In this document: positions 50,788 to 58,838 of the stretch, piece by piece
Position numbering within the stretch: the first letter of the stretch is position 1
Layout: each line of letters starts with the position of its first letter
Assembly: GCA_026314275.1 (NCBI GenBank)
Contig: CP111109.1
Span: 992,001 to 1,056,000, forward strand
Reading direction: 5' to 3'
Origin: JAGOEY01 sp017997515
GTDB lineage: Bacteria > Pseudomonadota > Gammaproteobacteria > Burkholderiales > Burkholderiaceae_C
DNA length: 64,000 bases
The notes under the pieces: model-generated
What the model was told of the DNA's origin: nothing
The model's input: the letters and a program-made list of their open reading frames with translations, nothing else
Databases searched by the model: none
Position numbers and translations under genes: made by a program

Positions 50788-51636
50788 ATGAAGATCGTCC
50801 ACAACATTGATGCGCTGCGCCAGGCGCTGGCCCCGTTCCAGCGCCCCGCTTTTGTGCCCACCATGGGCAACCTGCATGCCGGCCATCTGGCCCTGGTGCA
50901 GCAGGCCCAACCGCTGGGCGACGTGGTGGTGGCCAGCATCTTCGTGAACCGGCTGCAGTTCCTGCCGCATGAAGATTTTGATAGCTACCCCCGCACCTGG
51001 GACGCCGACTGCGCCCAATTACAGGCCGCAGGCTGCAATGTGCTGTTTGCGCCGCGCGAGACCGACCTCTACCCCGTGCCCCAGACCTTCAAGGTGCACC
51101 CCGACCCGGCCCTGGCCGACATGCTGGAAGGGCACTTCCGCCCCGGTTTCTTTGTGGGTGTCAGCACCGTGGTGATGAAGCTGTTCTCCGCCGTGTTTGG
51201 TGGCCGCCCTGGTGGCGTGGCGGTGTTTGGCAAAAAGGACTACCAGCAGCTGATGGTGATCCGCCAGATGGTGCAGCAGTTCGCGCTGCCGATCGACATC
51301 GTGGGGGGCGAAACCCGCCGCGCCGACGACGGCCTGGCGCTGAGTTCACGCAACGGCTACCTCTCGCCCGGTGAGCGGCAGGCAGCCGTGCAGCTGTCCC
51401 AGGCCCTGCGCCAACTGGCCGATGCGGCTGTTGCCGCAGGCGCCGACCTGGCAGCGCAGCTGCCCCAGCTCGAAGCCCAAGCCTTGGCCGCACTCTCCGC
51501 CCAGGGCTGGAAACCCGACTACCTGACCGTGCGCCGCCGCGAAGACCTGCAGCCCCCGGCGGCTGGAGACGCGCTGGTGGCCCTGGGTGCCGCGCGTATG
51601 GGCACCACACGCCTGATCGACAACCTGGAATTCTGA
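50788..51636 (+). CDS. panC: Pantothenate synthetase
   Basis: The 282-residue enzyme joins pantoate and beta-alanine with ATP. Class I nucleotidyltransferase features are PTMGNLHAGH (with the HxGH-type motif), GGRPGGVAVFGKKDYQQL and LSSRNGYL. It is cotranscribed with panB. The gene runs into a 114-bp gap before the small ORF. Confidence 0.97.
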   Translation: MKIVHNIDALRQALAPFQRPAFVPTMGNLHAGHLALVQQAQPLGDVVVASIFVNRLQFLPHEDFDSYPRTWDADCAQLQAAGCNVLFAPRETDLYPVPQTFKVHPDPALADMLEGHFRPGFFVGVSTVVMKLFSAVFGGRPGGVAVFGKKDYQQLMVIRQMVQQFALPIDIVGGETRRADDGLALSSRNGYLSPGERQAAVQLSQALRQLADAAVAAGADLAAQLPQLEAQALAALSAQGWKPDYLTVRRREDLQPPAAGDALVALGAARMGTTRLIDNLEF

Positions 51637-51750
51637 GCCCATCACCGCCGCAGGGTAGGCGTGGGCCTACGCCTTTTGATGCCCCGTTCGCACACGCCGC
51701 CCACGGTGTGCCACGTAAGCTGAAAGCACATCAACTTACCGGAGAAAATC

Positions 51751-51825
51751 ATGGGCATCATTCTGTGGCTGTTAGGCGTTCCCCTCTCTGTGGTGCTGCT
51801 GCTCATGCTGTTTGGTGTGTTGTAA
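51751..51825 (+). CDS. 24-residue single-helix membrane peptide
   Basis: ATG at 51751 is preceded by GGAGA at a normal distance and opens a short frame reading MGIILWLLGVPLSVVLLLM and four more residues to a TAA at 51823. It encodes one hydrophobic helix. A strong terminator begins 20 bp after the stop. The ribosome-binding site and terminator together support a real small gene. Function is unknown. Confidence 0.7.
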   Translation: MGIILWLLGVPLSVVLLLMLFGVL

Positions 51826-51845
51826 AAAGCAGCTGCAGGCATGCC

Positions 51846-51886
51846 AAAAAAGAGGCCCTGGCATACCCTGCCAGGGCCTCTTTTTT
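51846..51886. terminator. Strong bidirectional terminator
   Basis: AAAAAAGAGGCCCTGGCA, a short loop, then TGCCAGGGCCTCTTTTTT. A 13-bp stem with T-runs on both strands; it separates the small membrane gene from the convergent secreted-protein gene. Confidence 0.95.
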
Positions 51887-51904
51887 GCTTGATCCATCGA
51901 CGGG

Positions 51905-51975
51905 AAATTCAAGAGAAATCGGGCTTCTACGCACTACCTACCTGCGCATGCAGCTATTAATTCAGTAGCAAAATT
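51905..51975 (-). repeat. Dispersed repeat family 1, diverged
   Basis: The plus strand has GGGCTTCTACGCACTACC, then CTGCGCATGCAGCTATTAAT and TTCAGTAGCAAAAT. It lies between the bidirectional terminator and the 3' end of the next gene. Confidence 0.7.
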
Positions 51976-51991
51976 TGCGCAATGCAAGAGG

Positions 51992-52495
51992 TCACAAGGT
52001 GCTGGCGTCGCGCAGTTCGCGCACCTTAAACACCACCCGCACCACACCGGGCTGCTGGTACACCGCCACGTCGGTGTCCGCCACCGCCCAAAACGCCGTG
52101 CCACCCGCCATCAGCGGCGCACCATAGGTTTCTTGCAGCGTGGACACCACGCGCTGGAACGCCTGCTCAGGCGGCACCAAGGCGCTGGCCTGGGGCTGCC
52201 ACACCAGCGCGACACGCTGCACCCGTCCCTGGGCCAGGTAGAAGGTCTCGCGGAATACAAGGCCCGCCCATTCCGCACCGTCCAGCCGCCACACACCGCG
52301 TGCGCCGGTGGCCAGGCGTTCTGGCTGGCGCACCCGCTCCAGGTTCAGCGCGGCGGACGACAGGGATTGTTCGGTGGCACCCAGCCAGGCGGCGGGGTTG
52401 GCCTCTGTGGCGGCCCTTGCCGCAGTGGACACGGTTGCCGCAGCGATGACACCTGCCACCAGGACGCTCGTGCGCAACCGGCGCAACAGGCTCAT
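51992..52495 (-). CDS. Exported protein of unknown function
   Basis: The 167-residue protein has a Sec signal peptide (about residues 1-28, ending ARAA). The mature part has repeated beta-rich strands (GVWRLDGAEWAGLVFRETFY, AVADTDVAVYQQPGVVRVVF), and no cysteines. No family is recognised. It starts 4 bp inside the gpsA stop, so the two are translationally coupled in the order gpsA, this gene. A periplasmic role is inferred from the leader. Confidence 0.8.
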   Translation of the reverse strand: MSLLRRLRTSVLVAGVIAAATVSTAARAATEANPAAWLGATEQSLSSAALNLERVRQPERLATGARGVWRLDGAEWAGLVFRETFYLAQGRVQRVALVWQPQASALVPPEQAFQRVVSTLQETYGAPLMAGGTAFWAVADTDVAVYQQPGVVRVVFKVRELRDASTL

Positions 52496-53505
52496 AAACC
52501 CTCGGCCACCGGGTCGCGGCCCATGAGGGCCTGCACGGCTTGGCCAGGGGTCGTGCGACCGTCCAGCAGCGCCACGACGGCTTCGCTGATGGGCATCTCT
52601 ACGCCCAGCACACCGGCACGCTGCACCACGGTGCGGGCGCAGTACACCCCCTCGGCCACATGCCCCAGCGAGTCCACCGCCTGCTGCAGGGTTTTGCCTT
52701 CGGCCAGCAACAGGCCCACCTTGCGGTTGCGGCTCAGGCTGCCGGTGGCCGTAAGCACCACGTCACCCAGGCCCGCCAGGCCCATGAAGGTGTCGGGCCG
52801 TGCGCCCAGCGCCAGGCCCAGACGGGTCATCTCGGCAATCCCCCGGGTGATCAGCGCCGCGCGGGCGTTGAGCCCAAGGTTCAGCCCGTCACACAGGCCG
52901 GTGGCAATGGCCAGCAGGTTTTTGACCGCGCCGCCCACTTCCGCGCCCACCAGGTCGTCGCTGGCATACACCCGCAGCGTGGGGCCGTGGAAGGCCGCCA
53001 CCAGCACGTCGCGCACGGCAGCGTGTTCGCTGGCCGCCACCAGCGCCGTGGGCTGGCCTTTGGCCACCTCCTGCGCAAAACTGGGGCCACTGAGTGCACC
53101 GGCCTGCAGCCTGGGTGCGACTTGGGCACAAATCTCATGGCCCATCAGGCCAAAAGCATTCCCCACCGGGGCCTCAAAACCCTTACACAGCCACGCCACA
53201 GGCACACGGCAATCGCGCAGTGTGTGCAGCATGGCCCGCAGCCCTGACATGGGTGTGGCCACAACCACCAGATCGGCCGCCGATGCCAGCAAGGCCACGT
53301 CGCCGGACTGCACTTGCAACAAGGGGGGGAAAGGCATACCGGGCAAATAACGGGCGTTGTGCCGCTCTGCCTGCAAAGCCGCCGCGTGCGCAGCGTCACG
53401 CGCCCACAGGGTGACGGCGTGGGGTCCCGCGCCCCCGGTACCGGCAGCCGCATTAATCGCCACCGCCGTACCCCAGGCACCTGCACCAAGGACTATGATT
53501 TTCAT
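52492..53505 (-). CDS. gpsA: Glycerol-3-phosphate dehydrogenase [NAD(P)+]
   Basis: The 337-residue enzyme makes sn-glycerol 3-phosphate for phospholipids. The Rossmann motif is VLGAGAWGTAVAI, the catalytic lysine lies in GGAVKNLLAIA, and SGPSFAQEVAKGQPTALV is conserved. The first codons, including the ATG, lie in a family 1 repeat at 53500-53560, so the 5' end is partly repeat derived. It belongs with secB, grxC and the rhodanese gene on the same strand, in the order found in many betaproteobacteria. Confidence 0.95.
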   Translation of the reverse strand: MKIIVLGAGAWGTAVAINAAAGTGGAGPHAVTLWARDAAHAAALQAERHNARYLPGMPFPPLLQVQSGDVALLASAADLVVVATPMSGLRAMLHTLRDCRVPVAWLCKGFEAPVGNAFGLMGHEICAQVAPRLQAGALSGPSFAQEVAKGQPTALVAASEHAAVRDVLVAAFHGPTLRVYASDDLVGAEVGGAVKNLLAIATGLCDGLNLGLNARAALITRGIAEMTRLGLALGARPDTFMGLAGLGDVVLTATGSLSRNRKVGLLLAEGKTLQQAVDSLGHVAEGVYCARTVVQRAGVLGVEMPISEAVVALLDGRTTPGQAVQALMGRDPVAEGL

Positions 53506-53560
53506 AGCTATATGCGCCCGTCTATAGGGCGCTAGAGCCCTAAAACACAAAAAAGTAATA
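53500..53560 (+). repeat. Dispersed repeat family 1 across the gpsA start
   Basis: The plus strand has TTTCATAGCTATATGCGCCC, then TATAGGGCGCTAGAGCCC. The gpsA start codon at 53503-53505 lies inside it. A family 2 repeat follows at 53602, as near position 60-262. Confidence 0.75.
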
Positions 53561-53601
53561 CTGCACAGGGCTTGTCGCGCAAAGTGCGCAGCACAAGCGC
53601 C

Positions 53602-53701
53602 CTTCCAGCACATACCGCGGAACCGGCTCTGCCGGGCCGCTGGTATGGCCCCCTGCAAGGGGGCTGGCGTTTACACGCAGTGAAAAAGCCTGGGGGTGTG
53701 C
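53602..53701 (+). repeat. Dispersed repeat family 2, copy C
   Basis: It carries GCGGAACCGGCTCTGCCGGG, the hairpin CCCCCTGCAAGGGGG and the end AAGCCTGGGGGTGTGC. It ends at the secB stop codon and may function as its terminator. Confidence 0.78.
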
Positions 53702-54166
53702 TTACTGCGTCAACTGACCCGCAGCCTGTGCCTGCTGCTGTTCGTACATGGCTTGGAAGTTGATTTCAGCCAGGTGTACGGGCGGGAAACCAGCGCGCTG
53801 TACCAGGTCCGCCACGTTGCCACGCAGGTAGGGGTACACGATTTGCGGGCAGGCGATGCCCATCACGGCACCCATTTGCTCTTCTGGCAGGTTGCGGATT
53901 TCAAAAATGCCGGCCTGTTTGGCTTCGACCAGAAACACAGTCTTGTCCTGGATGCGGGTCTGCACGGTGGCGGTGACCGTCACCTCAAACAGGCCGTCGG
54001 CCACGGGCGTTGCGTCCACACCGAGCTGAATGTCCACCGTGGGGGCTTCCTGTTCCAGCAGGATGGCAGGCGAGTTGGGCTGCTCGAGCGACACGTCCTT
54101 GAGGTACACGCGCTGGATCTGGAACACGGGATCTTGAGAGACTTCTGGAGCTTGGATGTCGGCCAT
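53702..54166 (-). CDS. secB: Protein-export chaperone SecB
   Basis: The 154-residue tetrameric chaperone holds unfolded preproteins and gives them to SecA. The sequence has the family strands FQIQRVYLKDVSLEQPNSP, VTVTATVQ and the C-terminal helix with GIACPQIVYPYLRGNVADL. The start at 54166 (MADIQAPEVSQDPVF) is standard. grxC lies 102 bp upstream on the same strand. Confidence 0.96.
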   Translation of the reverse strand: MADIQAPEVSQDPVFQIQRVYLKDVSLEQPNSPAILLEQEAPTVDIQLGVDATPVADGLFEVTVTATVQTRIQDKTVFLVEAKQAGIFEIRNLPEEQMGAVMGIACPQIVYPYLRGNVADLVQRAGFPPVHLAEINFQAMYEQQQAQAAGQLTQ

Positions 54167-54268
54167 GGATTACTTTCAGGTCAAAACAAAGCCCACCGGG
54201 GTGGTGTCCCCACAGCGGGCGGAAATGGGAATTATCTCAGGAGCGGCAAGGTGATTTGCCGCTGTGTG

Positions 54269-54529
54269 TCACGCAGCATTCAGCAGCGGCACCAGCCCGC
54301 CCTGGCCGTCGAGCGCGATCAGGTCATCGCAGCCGCCCACATGGGTGTCGCCGATAAAAATCTGCGGCACCGTGCGCCGCCCGGTGGTGTCCATCATGTG
54401 GCGACGGGCCTCGGGGTCGGTGTCGATGCGGATCTCTTCGATCTGCGCCACACCTTTGGACTGGAGCACCTGTTTGGCACGGGTGCAGTACGGGCAGAAA
54501 CCGGTGGTGTACATCTTGACGTTTTGCAT
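54269..54529 (-). CDS. grxC: Glutaredoxin 3
   Basis: The 86-residue thiol reductase has the dithiol CPYC at residues 12-15 and the GSH-binding TVPQIFIGDTHVGGCDDL. It reduces disulfides with glutathione. The next gene upstream is the rhodanese gene on the same strand. The gap between them (54530-54656) is mostly a family 2 repeat. Confidence 0.95.
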   Translation of the reverse strand: MQNVKMYTTGFCPYCTRAKQVLQSKGVAQIEEIRIDTDPEARRHMMDTTGRRTVPQIFIGDTHVGGCDDLIALDGQGGLVPLLNAA

Positions 54530-54564
54530 AGGTCTTTTCAGAGTGGGGGCTCAGAACGTATTTA

Positions 54565-54658
54565 CCAGAGGTACCGTGGAACTGGCTTTGCCAGGCCACT
54601 GGTATCGCCCCCTGCAAGGGGGTTGGCGAGAGCTACAGCGTTGCCTGGGGGTGTGCTT
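54565..54658 (+). repeat. Dispersed repeat family 2, copy D
   Basis: It carries GTGGAACTGGCTTTGCCAGG, CCCCCTGCAAGGGGG and CCTGGGGGTGTGCTTA. The last bases form the stop codon of the rhodanese gene on the minus strand. Confidence 0.78.
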
Positions 54659-55064
54659 AAGCCTTTTCAAGAGGCAAATTCGCCTCTTTCCAGCCCTTGA
54701 GGCCACCCGCCAGCACCTGGGCCTGGTCGTAGCCGAGTTTTTTGACGGTGGGCAGCGCACGGTTGGCACGTGCTCCGCTGGCACACACCAGGATCAGCGG
54801 CAGGGTTTTGTTCTTCACGGCGGCTGGCAGTTTTTCTTCCAGTTGGCTCAGCGGGATATTGCGGGCACCGGTCATGTGGGCGGCGGCAAATTCCTCGGCC
54901 TCACTCACGTCAACAATCACGGCTTTTTCGCGGTTGATGAGCTGCACGGCGCCTGCGGCACTCAGTGTGCCACTCGCAGCACCCTGCACCATGGGCCACA
55001 GCAGCATGGCACCGGAGGAGATGGCGACGGTAAAAATCATCCAGTTGTCGATAACAAATTTCAC
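54657..55064 (-). CDS. Membrane-anchored rhodanese-like protein
   Basis: The 135-residue protein has an N-terminal membrane helix (about residues 5-28) and a single rhodanese domain. The active-site loop is CASGARA with the catalytic Cys. It probably faces the cytoplasm or periplasm from the inner membrane; the orientation is uncertain. It is a sulfur carrier or persulfide transferase of unknown target. It belongs to the gpsA/secB/grxC strand group and diverges from gpmA. Confidence 0.88.
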   Translation of the reverse strand: MKFVIDNWMIFTVAISSGAMLLWPMVQGAASGTLSAAGAVQLINREKAVIVDVSEAEEFAAAHMTGARNIPLSQLEEKLPAAVKNKTLPLILVCASGARANRALPTVKKLGYDQAQVLAGGLKGWKEANLPLEKA

Positions 55065-55091
55065 GGTAATCCTTGAAGTAATCCTGAGTGT

Positions 55092-55256
55092 GGGATGCTC
55101 TGTATCACTCTGCGCGAGCAGGTGTAGTGCGGATCGGGATGGGCTGCAAGGCGCATTTTGCAGTCCAATAGCCGTAGCTATTGGCTAAAAATGCAACGCC
55201 GCAGACCGCCCGAGACCGCGCTACCACATGCCGCGAGGAGTGATGCAGAGCGTCCC
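55092..55256 (+). mobile_element. MITE-like element, copy 1 (165 bp)
   Basis: The element starts GGGATGCTCTGTAT and ends ATGCAGAGCGTCCC, giving imperfect terminal inverted repeats of about 14 bp. The centre has the perfect hairpin CCAATAGC-CGTA-GCTATTGG. No coding frame is present. A second copy lies in inverted orientation at 57777-57939. It sits between the divergent rhodanese and gpmA genes and so may affect both promoters. No target-site duplication was visible. Confidence 0.75.
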
Positions 55257-55311
55257 TTCAGCCCGCGATTTTAGAATGCTGGCTTTTGCACCCTTAATTT
55301 TGAAGGTCACC

Positions 55312-56055
55312 ATGTACAAACTCGTGCTGATCCGCCACGGCGAATCCACCTGGAACCTCGAAAACCGCTTCACCGGCTGGACCGATGTGGACCTGACCGA
55401 CACCGGCGTCGAACAAGCCAAAAACGCCGGACGCCTGCTGCGCGCCGAAGGATACGAGTTCGACCTGGCCTACACCAGCGTGCTCAAACGTGCGACCCGC
55501 ACCCTGTGGCACACCCTGGACGAGATGGATCGCACATGGTTGCCCGTGGTGCACAGCTGGCGCCTGAACGAGCGTCACTACGGCGCACTGCAGGGCCTGA
55601 ACAAGGGCGAAACCGCCAAGAAGTTTGGCGACGAGCAGGTGCTGGTCTGGCGCCGCAGCTACGACACACCGCCCCCGGCGCTGGACGCCACCGACCCACG
55701 CAGCGAGCGCGGTGACATCCGCTACGCAGGCCTGGACCCAGCCCAAATTCCGCTGACCGAATGCCTGAAAGACACCGTGGATCGTGTGCTGCCGTTCTGG
55801 AACGACACCATTGCACCGGCCATCCAGTCCGGCCAGCGTGTGGTGGTGGCCGCCCACGGCAACTCGATCCGTGCACTGGTCAAGTACCTGGACGGCATTT
55901 CGGATGGCGACATCGTGGGCCTGAACATCCCCAACGGCATTCCGCTGGTGTACGAGCTGGATGCCCAGCTCAAGCCCCTGCGCCACTATTACCTGGGTGA
56001 CGCCGAAGCCGCTGCCAAGGCTGCGGCCGCCGTGGCGTCCCAGGGCAAGGCCTGA
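55312..56055 (+). CDS. gpmA: 2,3-bisphosphoglycerate-dependent phosphoglycerate mutase
   Basis: The 247-residue glycolytic enzyme interconverts 3- and 2-phosphoglycerate. The phospho-histidine motif LIRHGESTWN and the later catalytic AAHGNSIRALVKYL are clear, and NERHYGALQGLNK is typical. The start at 55312 (MYKLVLIRHG) is standard; an in-frame upstream extension would read into the MITE-like element. ctpA follows after 187 bp on the same strand. Confidence 0.97.
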   Translation: MYKLVLIRHGESTWNLENRFTGWTDVDLTDTGVEQAKNAGRLLRAEGYEFDLAYTSVLKRATRTLWHTLDEMDRTWLPVVHSWRLNERHYGALQGLNKGETAKKFGDEQVLVWRRSYDTPPPALDATDPRSERGDIRYAGLDPAQIPLTECLKDTVDRVLPFWNDTIAPAIQSGQRVVVAAHGNSIRALVKYLDGISDGDIVGLNIPNGIPLVYELDAQLKPLRHYYLGDAEAAAKAAAAVASQGKA

Positions 56056-56242
56056 GCAACACGGCTTTACACGCCGTTGAATTAAGACCGGCCTAATACG
56101 GGCTGGTCACAATGGCGATGCACCTGGCGCGCGCTGAACGGACTGAATTGGCCTATTTTGGCCTTATTCAGGGTTCGCCCTGTGGAACTGCGGGGCGCGC
56201 CGGGCGTCCAAGGTGTATATTTTGCCGACACAAAGGTAGGTT
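56056..56242. other. Gap between gpmA and ctpA
   Basis: No gene or strong hairpin is seen in these 187 bp; they probably carry the ctpA promoter. Short palindromic stretches such as GAATTGGCCTATTTTGGCC are visible but not diagnostic. Confidence 0.3.
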
Positions 56243-57694
56243 ATGGGTCAGAAACTCAAGATTGCAGGCTGGATTTCCGTTGGTGTCATGGCAGGCGCCC
56301 TGACCACCGTGTCGTTGCAAACCATGGCACGCGGGTCGATGACACCGCTGCCGCTCGAAGAGCTGCAGCAACTCGCTGCGGTTTTTGGCATGGTCAAAAG
56401 CGACTATGTCGAGGCCGTGGACGACAAAAAACTCATCACCGATGCCATCTCCGGCATGGTGGCCAGCCTGGACCCCCATTCCCAGTACTTCGACAAGAAG
56501 TCGTTCAAGGAATTCCGCGAAGGCACCACGGGCCGGTTTGTGGGTGTGGGTATCGAGATCACGCAAGAAGAAGGGCTGATCAAGATCGTCTCGCCCATCG
56601 AAGGCTCGCCTGCGTTCCGCGCCGGGCTCAAGACCAACGACCTGATCACCAAGATTGACGACACCGCCGTCAAGGGCCTGCCGCTCAACGAAGCCATCAA
56701 ACGCATGCGTGGTGAGCCCAACACCAAGGTGCTGCTCACCATCCTGCGCAAGGACGAGGGCCGCACCTTCCCGGTCACCATCACCCGCGAAGAAATCAAG
56801 ACGCAGTCGGTGCGCGGCAAGATGGTGGAGCCCGGTTACGCCTGGATCCGCCTGAGCCAGTTCCAGGAGCGCACGGTGGACGACTTCGTGCGCAAGGTTG
56901 AAGACATCTACAAACAGGATCCCGACCTCAAGGGCCTGGTGCTGGACCTGCGCAACGACCCCGGTGGTTTGCTGGACGCAGCCGTCGCTATTTCCGCCGC
57001 GTTCCTGCCGGAAAACGTGAAGGTGGTGTCCACCGACGGCCAGCTGGCCGAAAGCAAGTTCACCTACAACGCGTCCCCCGAGTTTTACCAGCGCCGCGGC
57101 GGCAGCGACCCGCTCAAACGCCTGCCCGCAGCCCTCAAGTCAGTGCCGCTGATCGTGCTGGTGAACGAAGGCTCGGCGTCCGCCAGCGAAATCGTGGCCG
57201 GTGCGCTGCAGGACCACAAACGCGCCACCATCATGGGTGCCCAGACCTTCGGCAAGGGCTCGGTGCAAACCGTACGCCCGCTGGGGCCTGACACCGGGTT
57301 GAAGATCACCACCGCCCGTTACTACACACCGTCGGGCAAGTCGATCCAGGCCAAGGGCATCGTGCCCGACATCATGATTGACGAGACCGCCGAAGGCAGC
57401 CCATTCGCCTCGCTGCGCATGCGTGAAGCCGACCTCGAAAAGCACCTGAACAGTGGCCAGGGCGAAGAGAAAAAAGACGAAGCCCGCGAAAAAGCACGCG
57501 ACGAAGCCCGCAAACGCCTTGAAGAAGAAGCCAAAAAACCACCAGTCGACCGCAAGTTGCCTGAGTTCGGCACCGACCAGGACTTCCAGCTTGCCCAGGC
57601 ACTCAAGAAGCTCAAGGGCCAGCCCGTGCTGGTGAGCAAAACGGCGGTGGTTGAGGACAAGGAAAAGGCCGAAAAGGACAAGAAGGAAAACTAA
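56243..57694 (+). CDS. ctpA: C-terminal processing peptidase (S41 family)
   Basis: The 483-residue protease has a signal anchor (about residues 5-25), an N-terminal helical region, a PDZ domain (about 90-175) and the S41 catalytic domain with Ser in NEGSASASEI and the general-base Lys in FGKGSVQT. It trims or degrades periplasmic proteins. The C-terminal tail (about residues 400-483) is rich in Lys and Glu and is probably a long charged helix or disordered arm. It is part of the gpmA-ctpA-moeB set. Confidence 0.94.
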   Translation: MGQKLKIAGWISVGVMAGALTTVSLQTMARGSMTPLPLEELQQLAAVFGMVKSDYVEAVDDKKLITDAISGMVASLDPHSQYFDKKSFKEFREGTTGRFVGVGIEITQEEGLIKIVSPIEGSPAFRAGLKTNDLITKIDDTAVKGLPLNEAIKRMRGEPNTKVLLTILRKDEGRTFPVTITREEIKTQSVRGKMVEPGYAWIRLSQFQERTVDDFVRKVEDIYKQDPDLKGLVLDLRNDPGGLLDAAVAISAAFLPENVKVVSTDGQLAESKFTYNASPEFYQRRGGSDPLKRLPAALKSVPLIVLVNEGSASASEIVAGALQDHKRATIMGAQTFGKGSVQTVRPLGPDTGLKITTARYYTPSGKSIQAKGIVPDIMIDETAEGSPFASLRMREADLEKHLNSGQGEEKKDEAREKARDEARKRLEEEAKKPPVDRKLPEFGTDQDFQLAQALKKLKGQPVLVSKTAVVEDKEKAEKDKKEN

Positions 57695-57730
57695 GCATCT
57701 GCGCCCCATTCAACAGGGCCGCGAGATCTT

Positions 57731-57779
57731 GGTTGCCCCTGGAAGGAGGGGGTGGCGTGAGCGCAAGCGAAGCATGGGG
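57731..57779 (+). repeat. Diverged fragment of repeat family 2
   Basis: The stretch GGTTGCCCCTGGAAGGAGGG, then GCGTGAGCGCAAGCGAAGCA, resembles the right half of copies A and D and abuts the MITE-like element at 57777. Confidence 0.5.
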
Positions 57780-57939
57780 ACGCTCTGCATAACTCCTCGC
57801 GGCGTGTGATAGCGCGGCCTCGGGCGGTCTGCGGCGTTGCCTTTCTTGCCAATAGCCGTGCTATTGGCTGCAAAACGCGCCTTGCATCCCATCCCGATCC
57901 GCACTACACCCACTCGCGTTGAGTTAGGCAGAGCATCCC
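57777..57939 (-). mobile_element. MITE-like element, copy 2 (163 bp)
   Basis: The plus strand starts GGGACGCTCTGCAT and ends CAGAGCATCCC; internally it has GCCAATAGC-CGT-GCTATTGGC. It is the reverse complement of the 55092-55256 copy with scattered changes. It lies between ctpA and moeB. Confidence 0.75.
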
Positions 57940-57958
57940 TAGGGGTGAGTTAATTTTT

Positions 57959-58708
57959 ATGAACGACGCCCAACTGCTGCGCTATTCGCGCCACATCCTG
58001 CTGGACGACATCGGCATTGAAGGCCAAGAACGTTTTGCTGCCGCCCACGCGCTGGTGATTGGTGCGGGTGGCCTTGGGTCACCGGTGGCGCTCTACCTCG
58101 GGTCGGCCGGTGTCGGCCACATCACCCTGGTGGACAACGACGTGGTGGACACCACCAACCTGCAGCGCCAGATCGCCCACACCCTCGCGCGCGTGGGTGT
58201 GCCCAAAGTGGAATCTGCCGCACACGCTATTGCCGCCATCAACCCTGATGTGCGGGTGACAGCACTGCACCAACGCGCCGACGCGCACCTGCTCGACACG
58301 CTGGTGGCCCAGGCCGATGTGGTACTGGACTGCAGCGACAACTTCGCAACCCGCCACGCCATCAACCAGGCCTGCGTGCGCCACCACAAACCCCTGGTGG
58401 CAGGGGCTGCCATCCAGTTTGACGGGCAGGTGGGGGTGTACGACATGCGCAGTGCCAGCGCACCCTGCTACGCCTGCGTCTTTGCGCCCGACGCCGCATT
58501 TGAAGAAGCCCACTGCGCCACCATGGGGGTGTTCGCGCCGCTGGTCGGCATCATCGGCTCCATCCAGGCGGCCGAGGCCTTGAAGCTACTGGCACCGACT
58601 GGTACGTCACTGGCAGGCCGGCTGCTGATGCTGGATGCACGCAGCATGGAGTGGAACGAGGTGCGTGTGGCCCGTGACCCAGGCTGTCCCGTGTGTGGGT
58701 CTGCGTAG
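57959..58708 (+). CDS. moeB: MoeB/ThiF-family adenylyltransferase
   Basis: The 249-residue E1-like enzyme adenylates the C-terminus of a ubiquitin-like sulfur carrier (MoaD or ThiS). It has the nucleotide loop GAGGLGSPVALYLGSAGVG, the NLQRQI segment, the DCSDNFATRH motif and two zinc C-x2-C pairs (CYAC and CPVC). In this genome it would supply molybdopterin synthase, which both formate dehydrogenases need. It follows ctpA across the second MITE-like element. Confidence 0.92.
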   Translation: MNDAQLLRYSRHILLDDIGIEGQERFAAAHALVIGAGGLGSPVALYLGSAGVGHITLVDNDVVDTTNLQRQIAHTLARVGVPKVESAAHAIAAINPDVRVTALHQRADAHLLDTLVAQADVVLDCSDNFATRHAINQACVRHHKPLVAGAAIQFDGQVGVYDMRSASAPCYACVFAPDAAFEEAHCATMGVFAPLVGIIGSIQAAEALKLLAPTGTSLAGRLLMLDARSMEWNEVRVARDPGCPVCGSA

Positions 58709-58838
58709 GCGCAAGTAGGACACGGCTTACACGCACACCCTGTGGTCGCTGGCACAATTCAATCGCACGCGTTTGTACACTGGGGTTGAAATTGTCGAGA
58801 TTCCGCGAGATCCCCATTCCCGTTTGAATCATCCATGG

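Noticed and set aside
55228..55311. Upstream in-frame extension of gpmA
   Set aside because: It reads into the MITE-like element; the family starts at MYKLVLIRHG.
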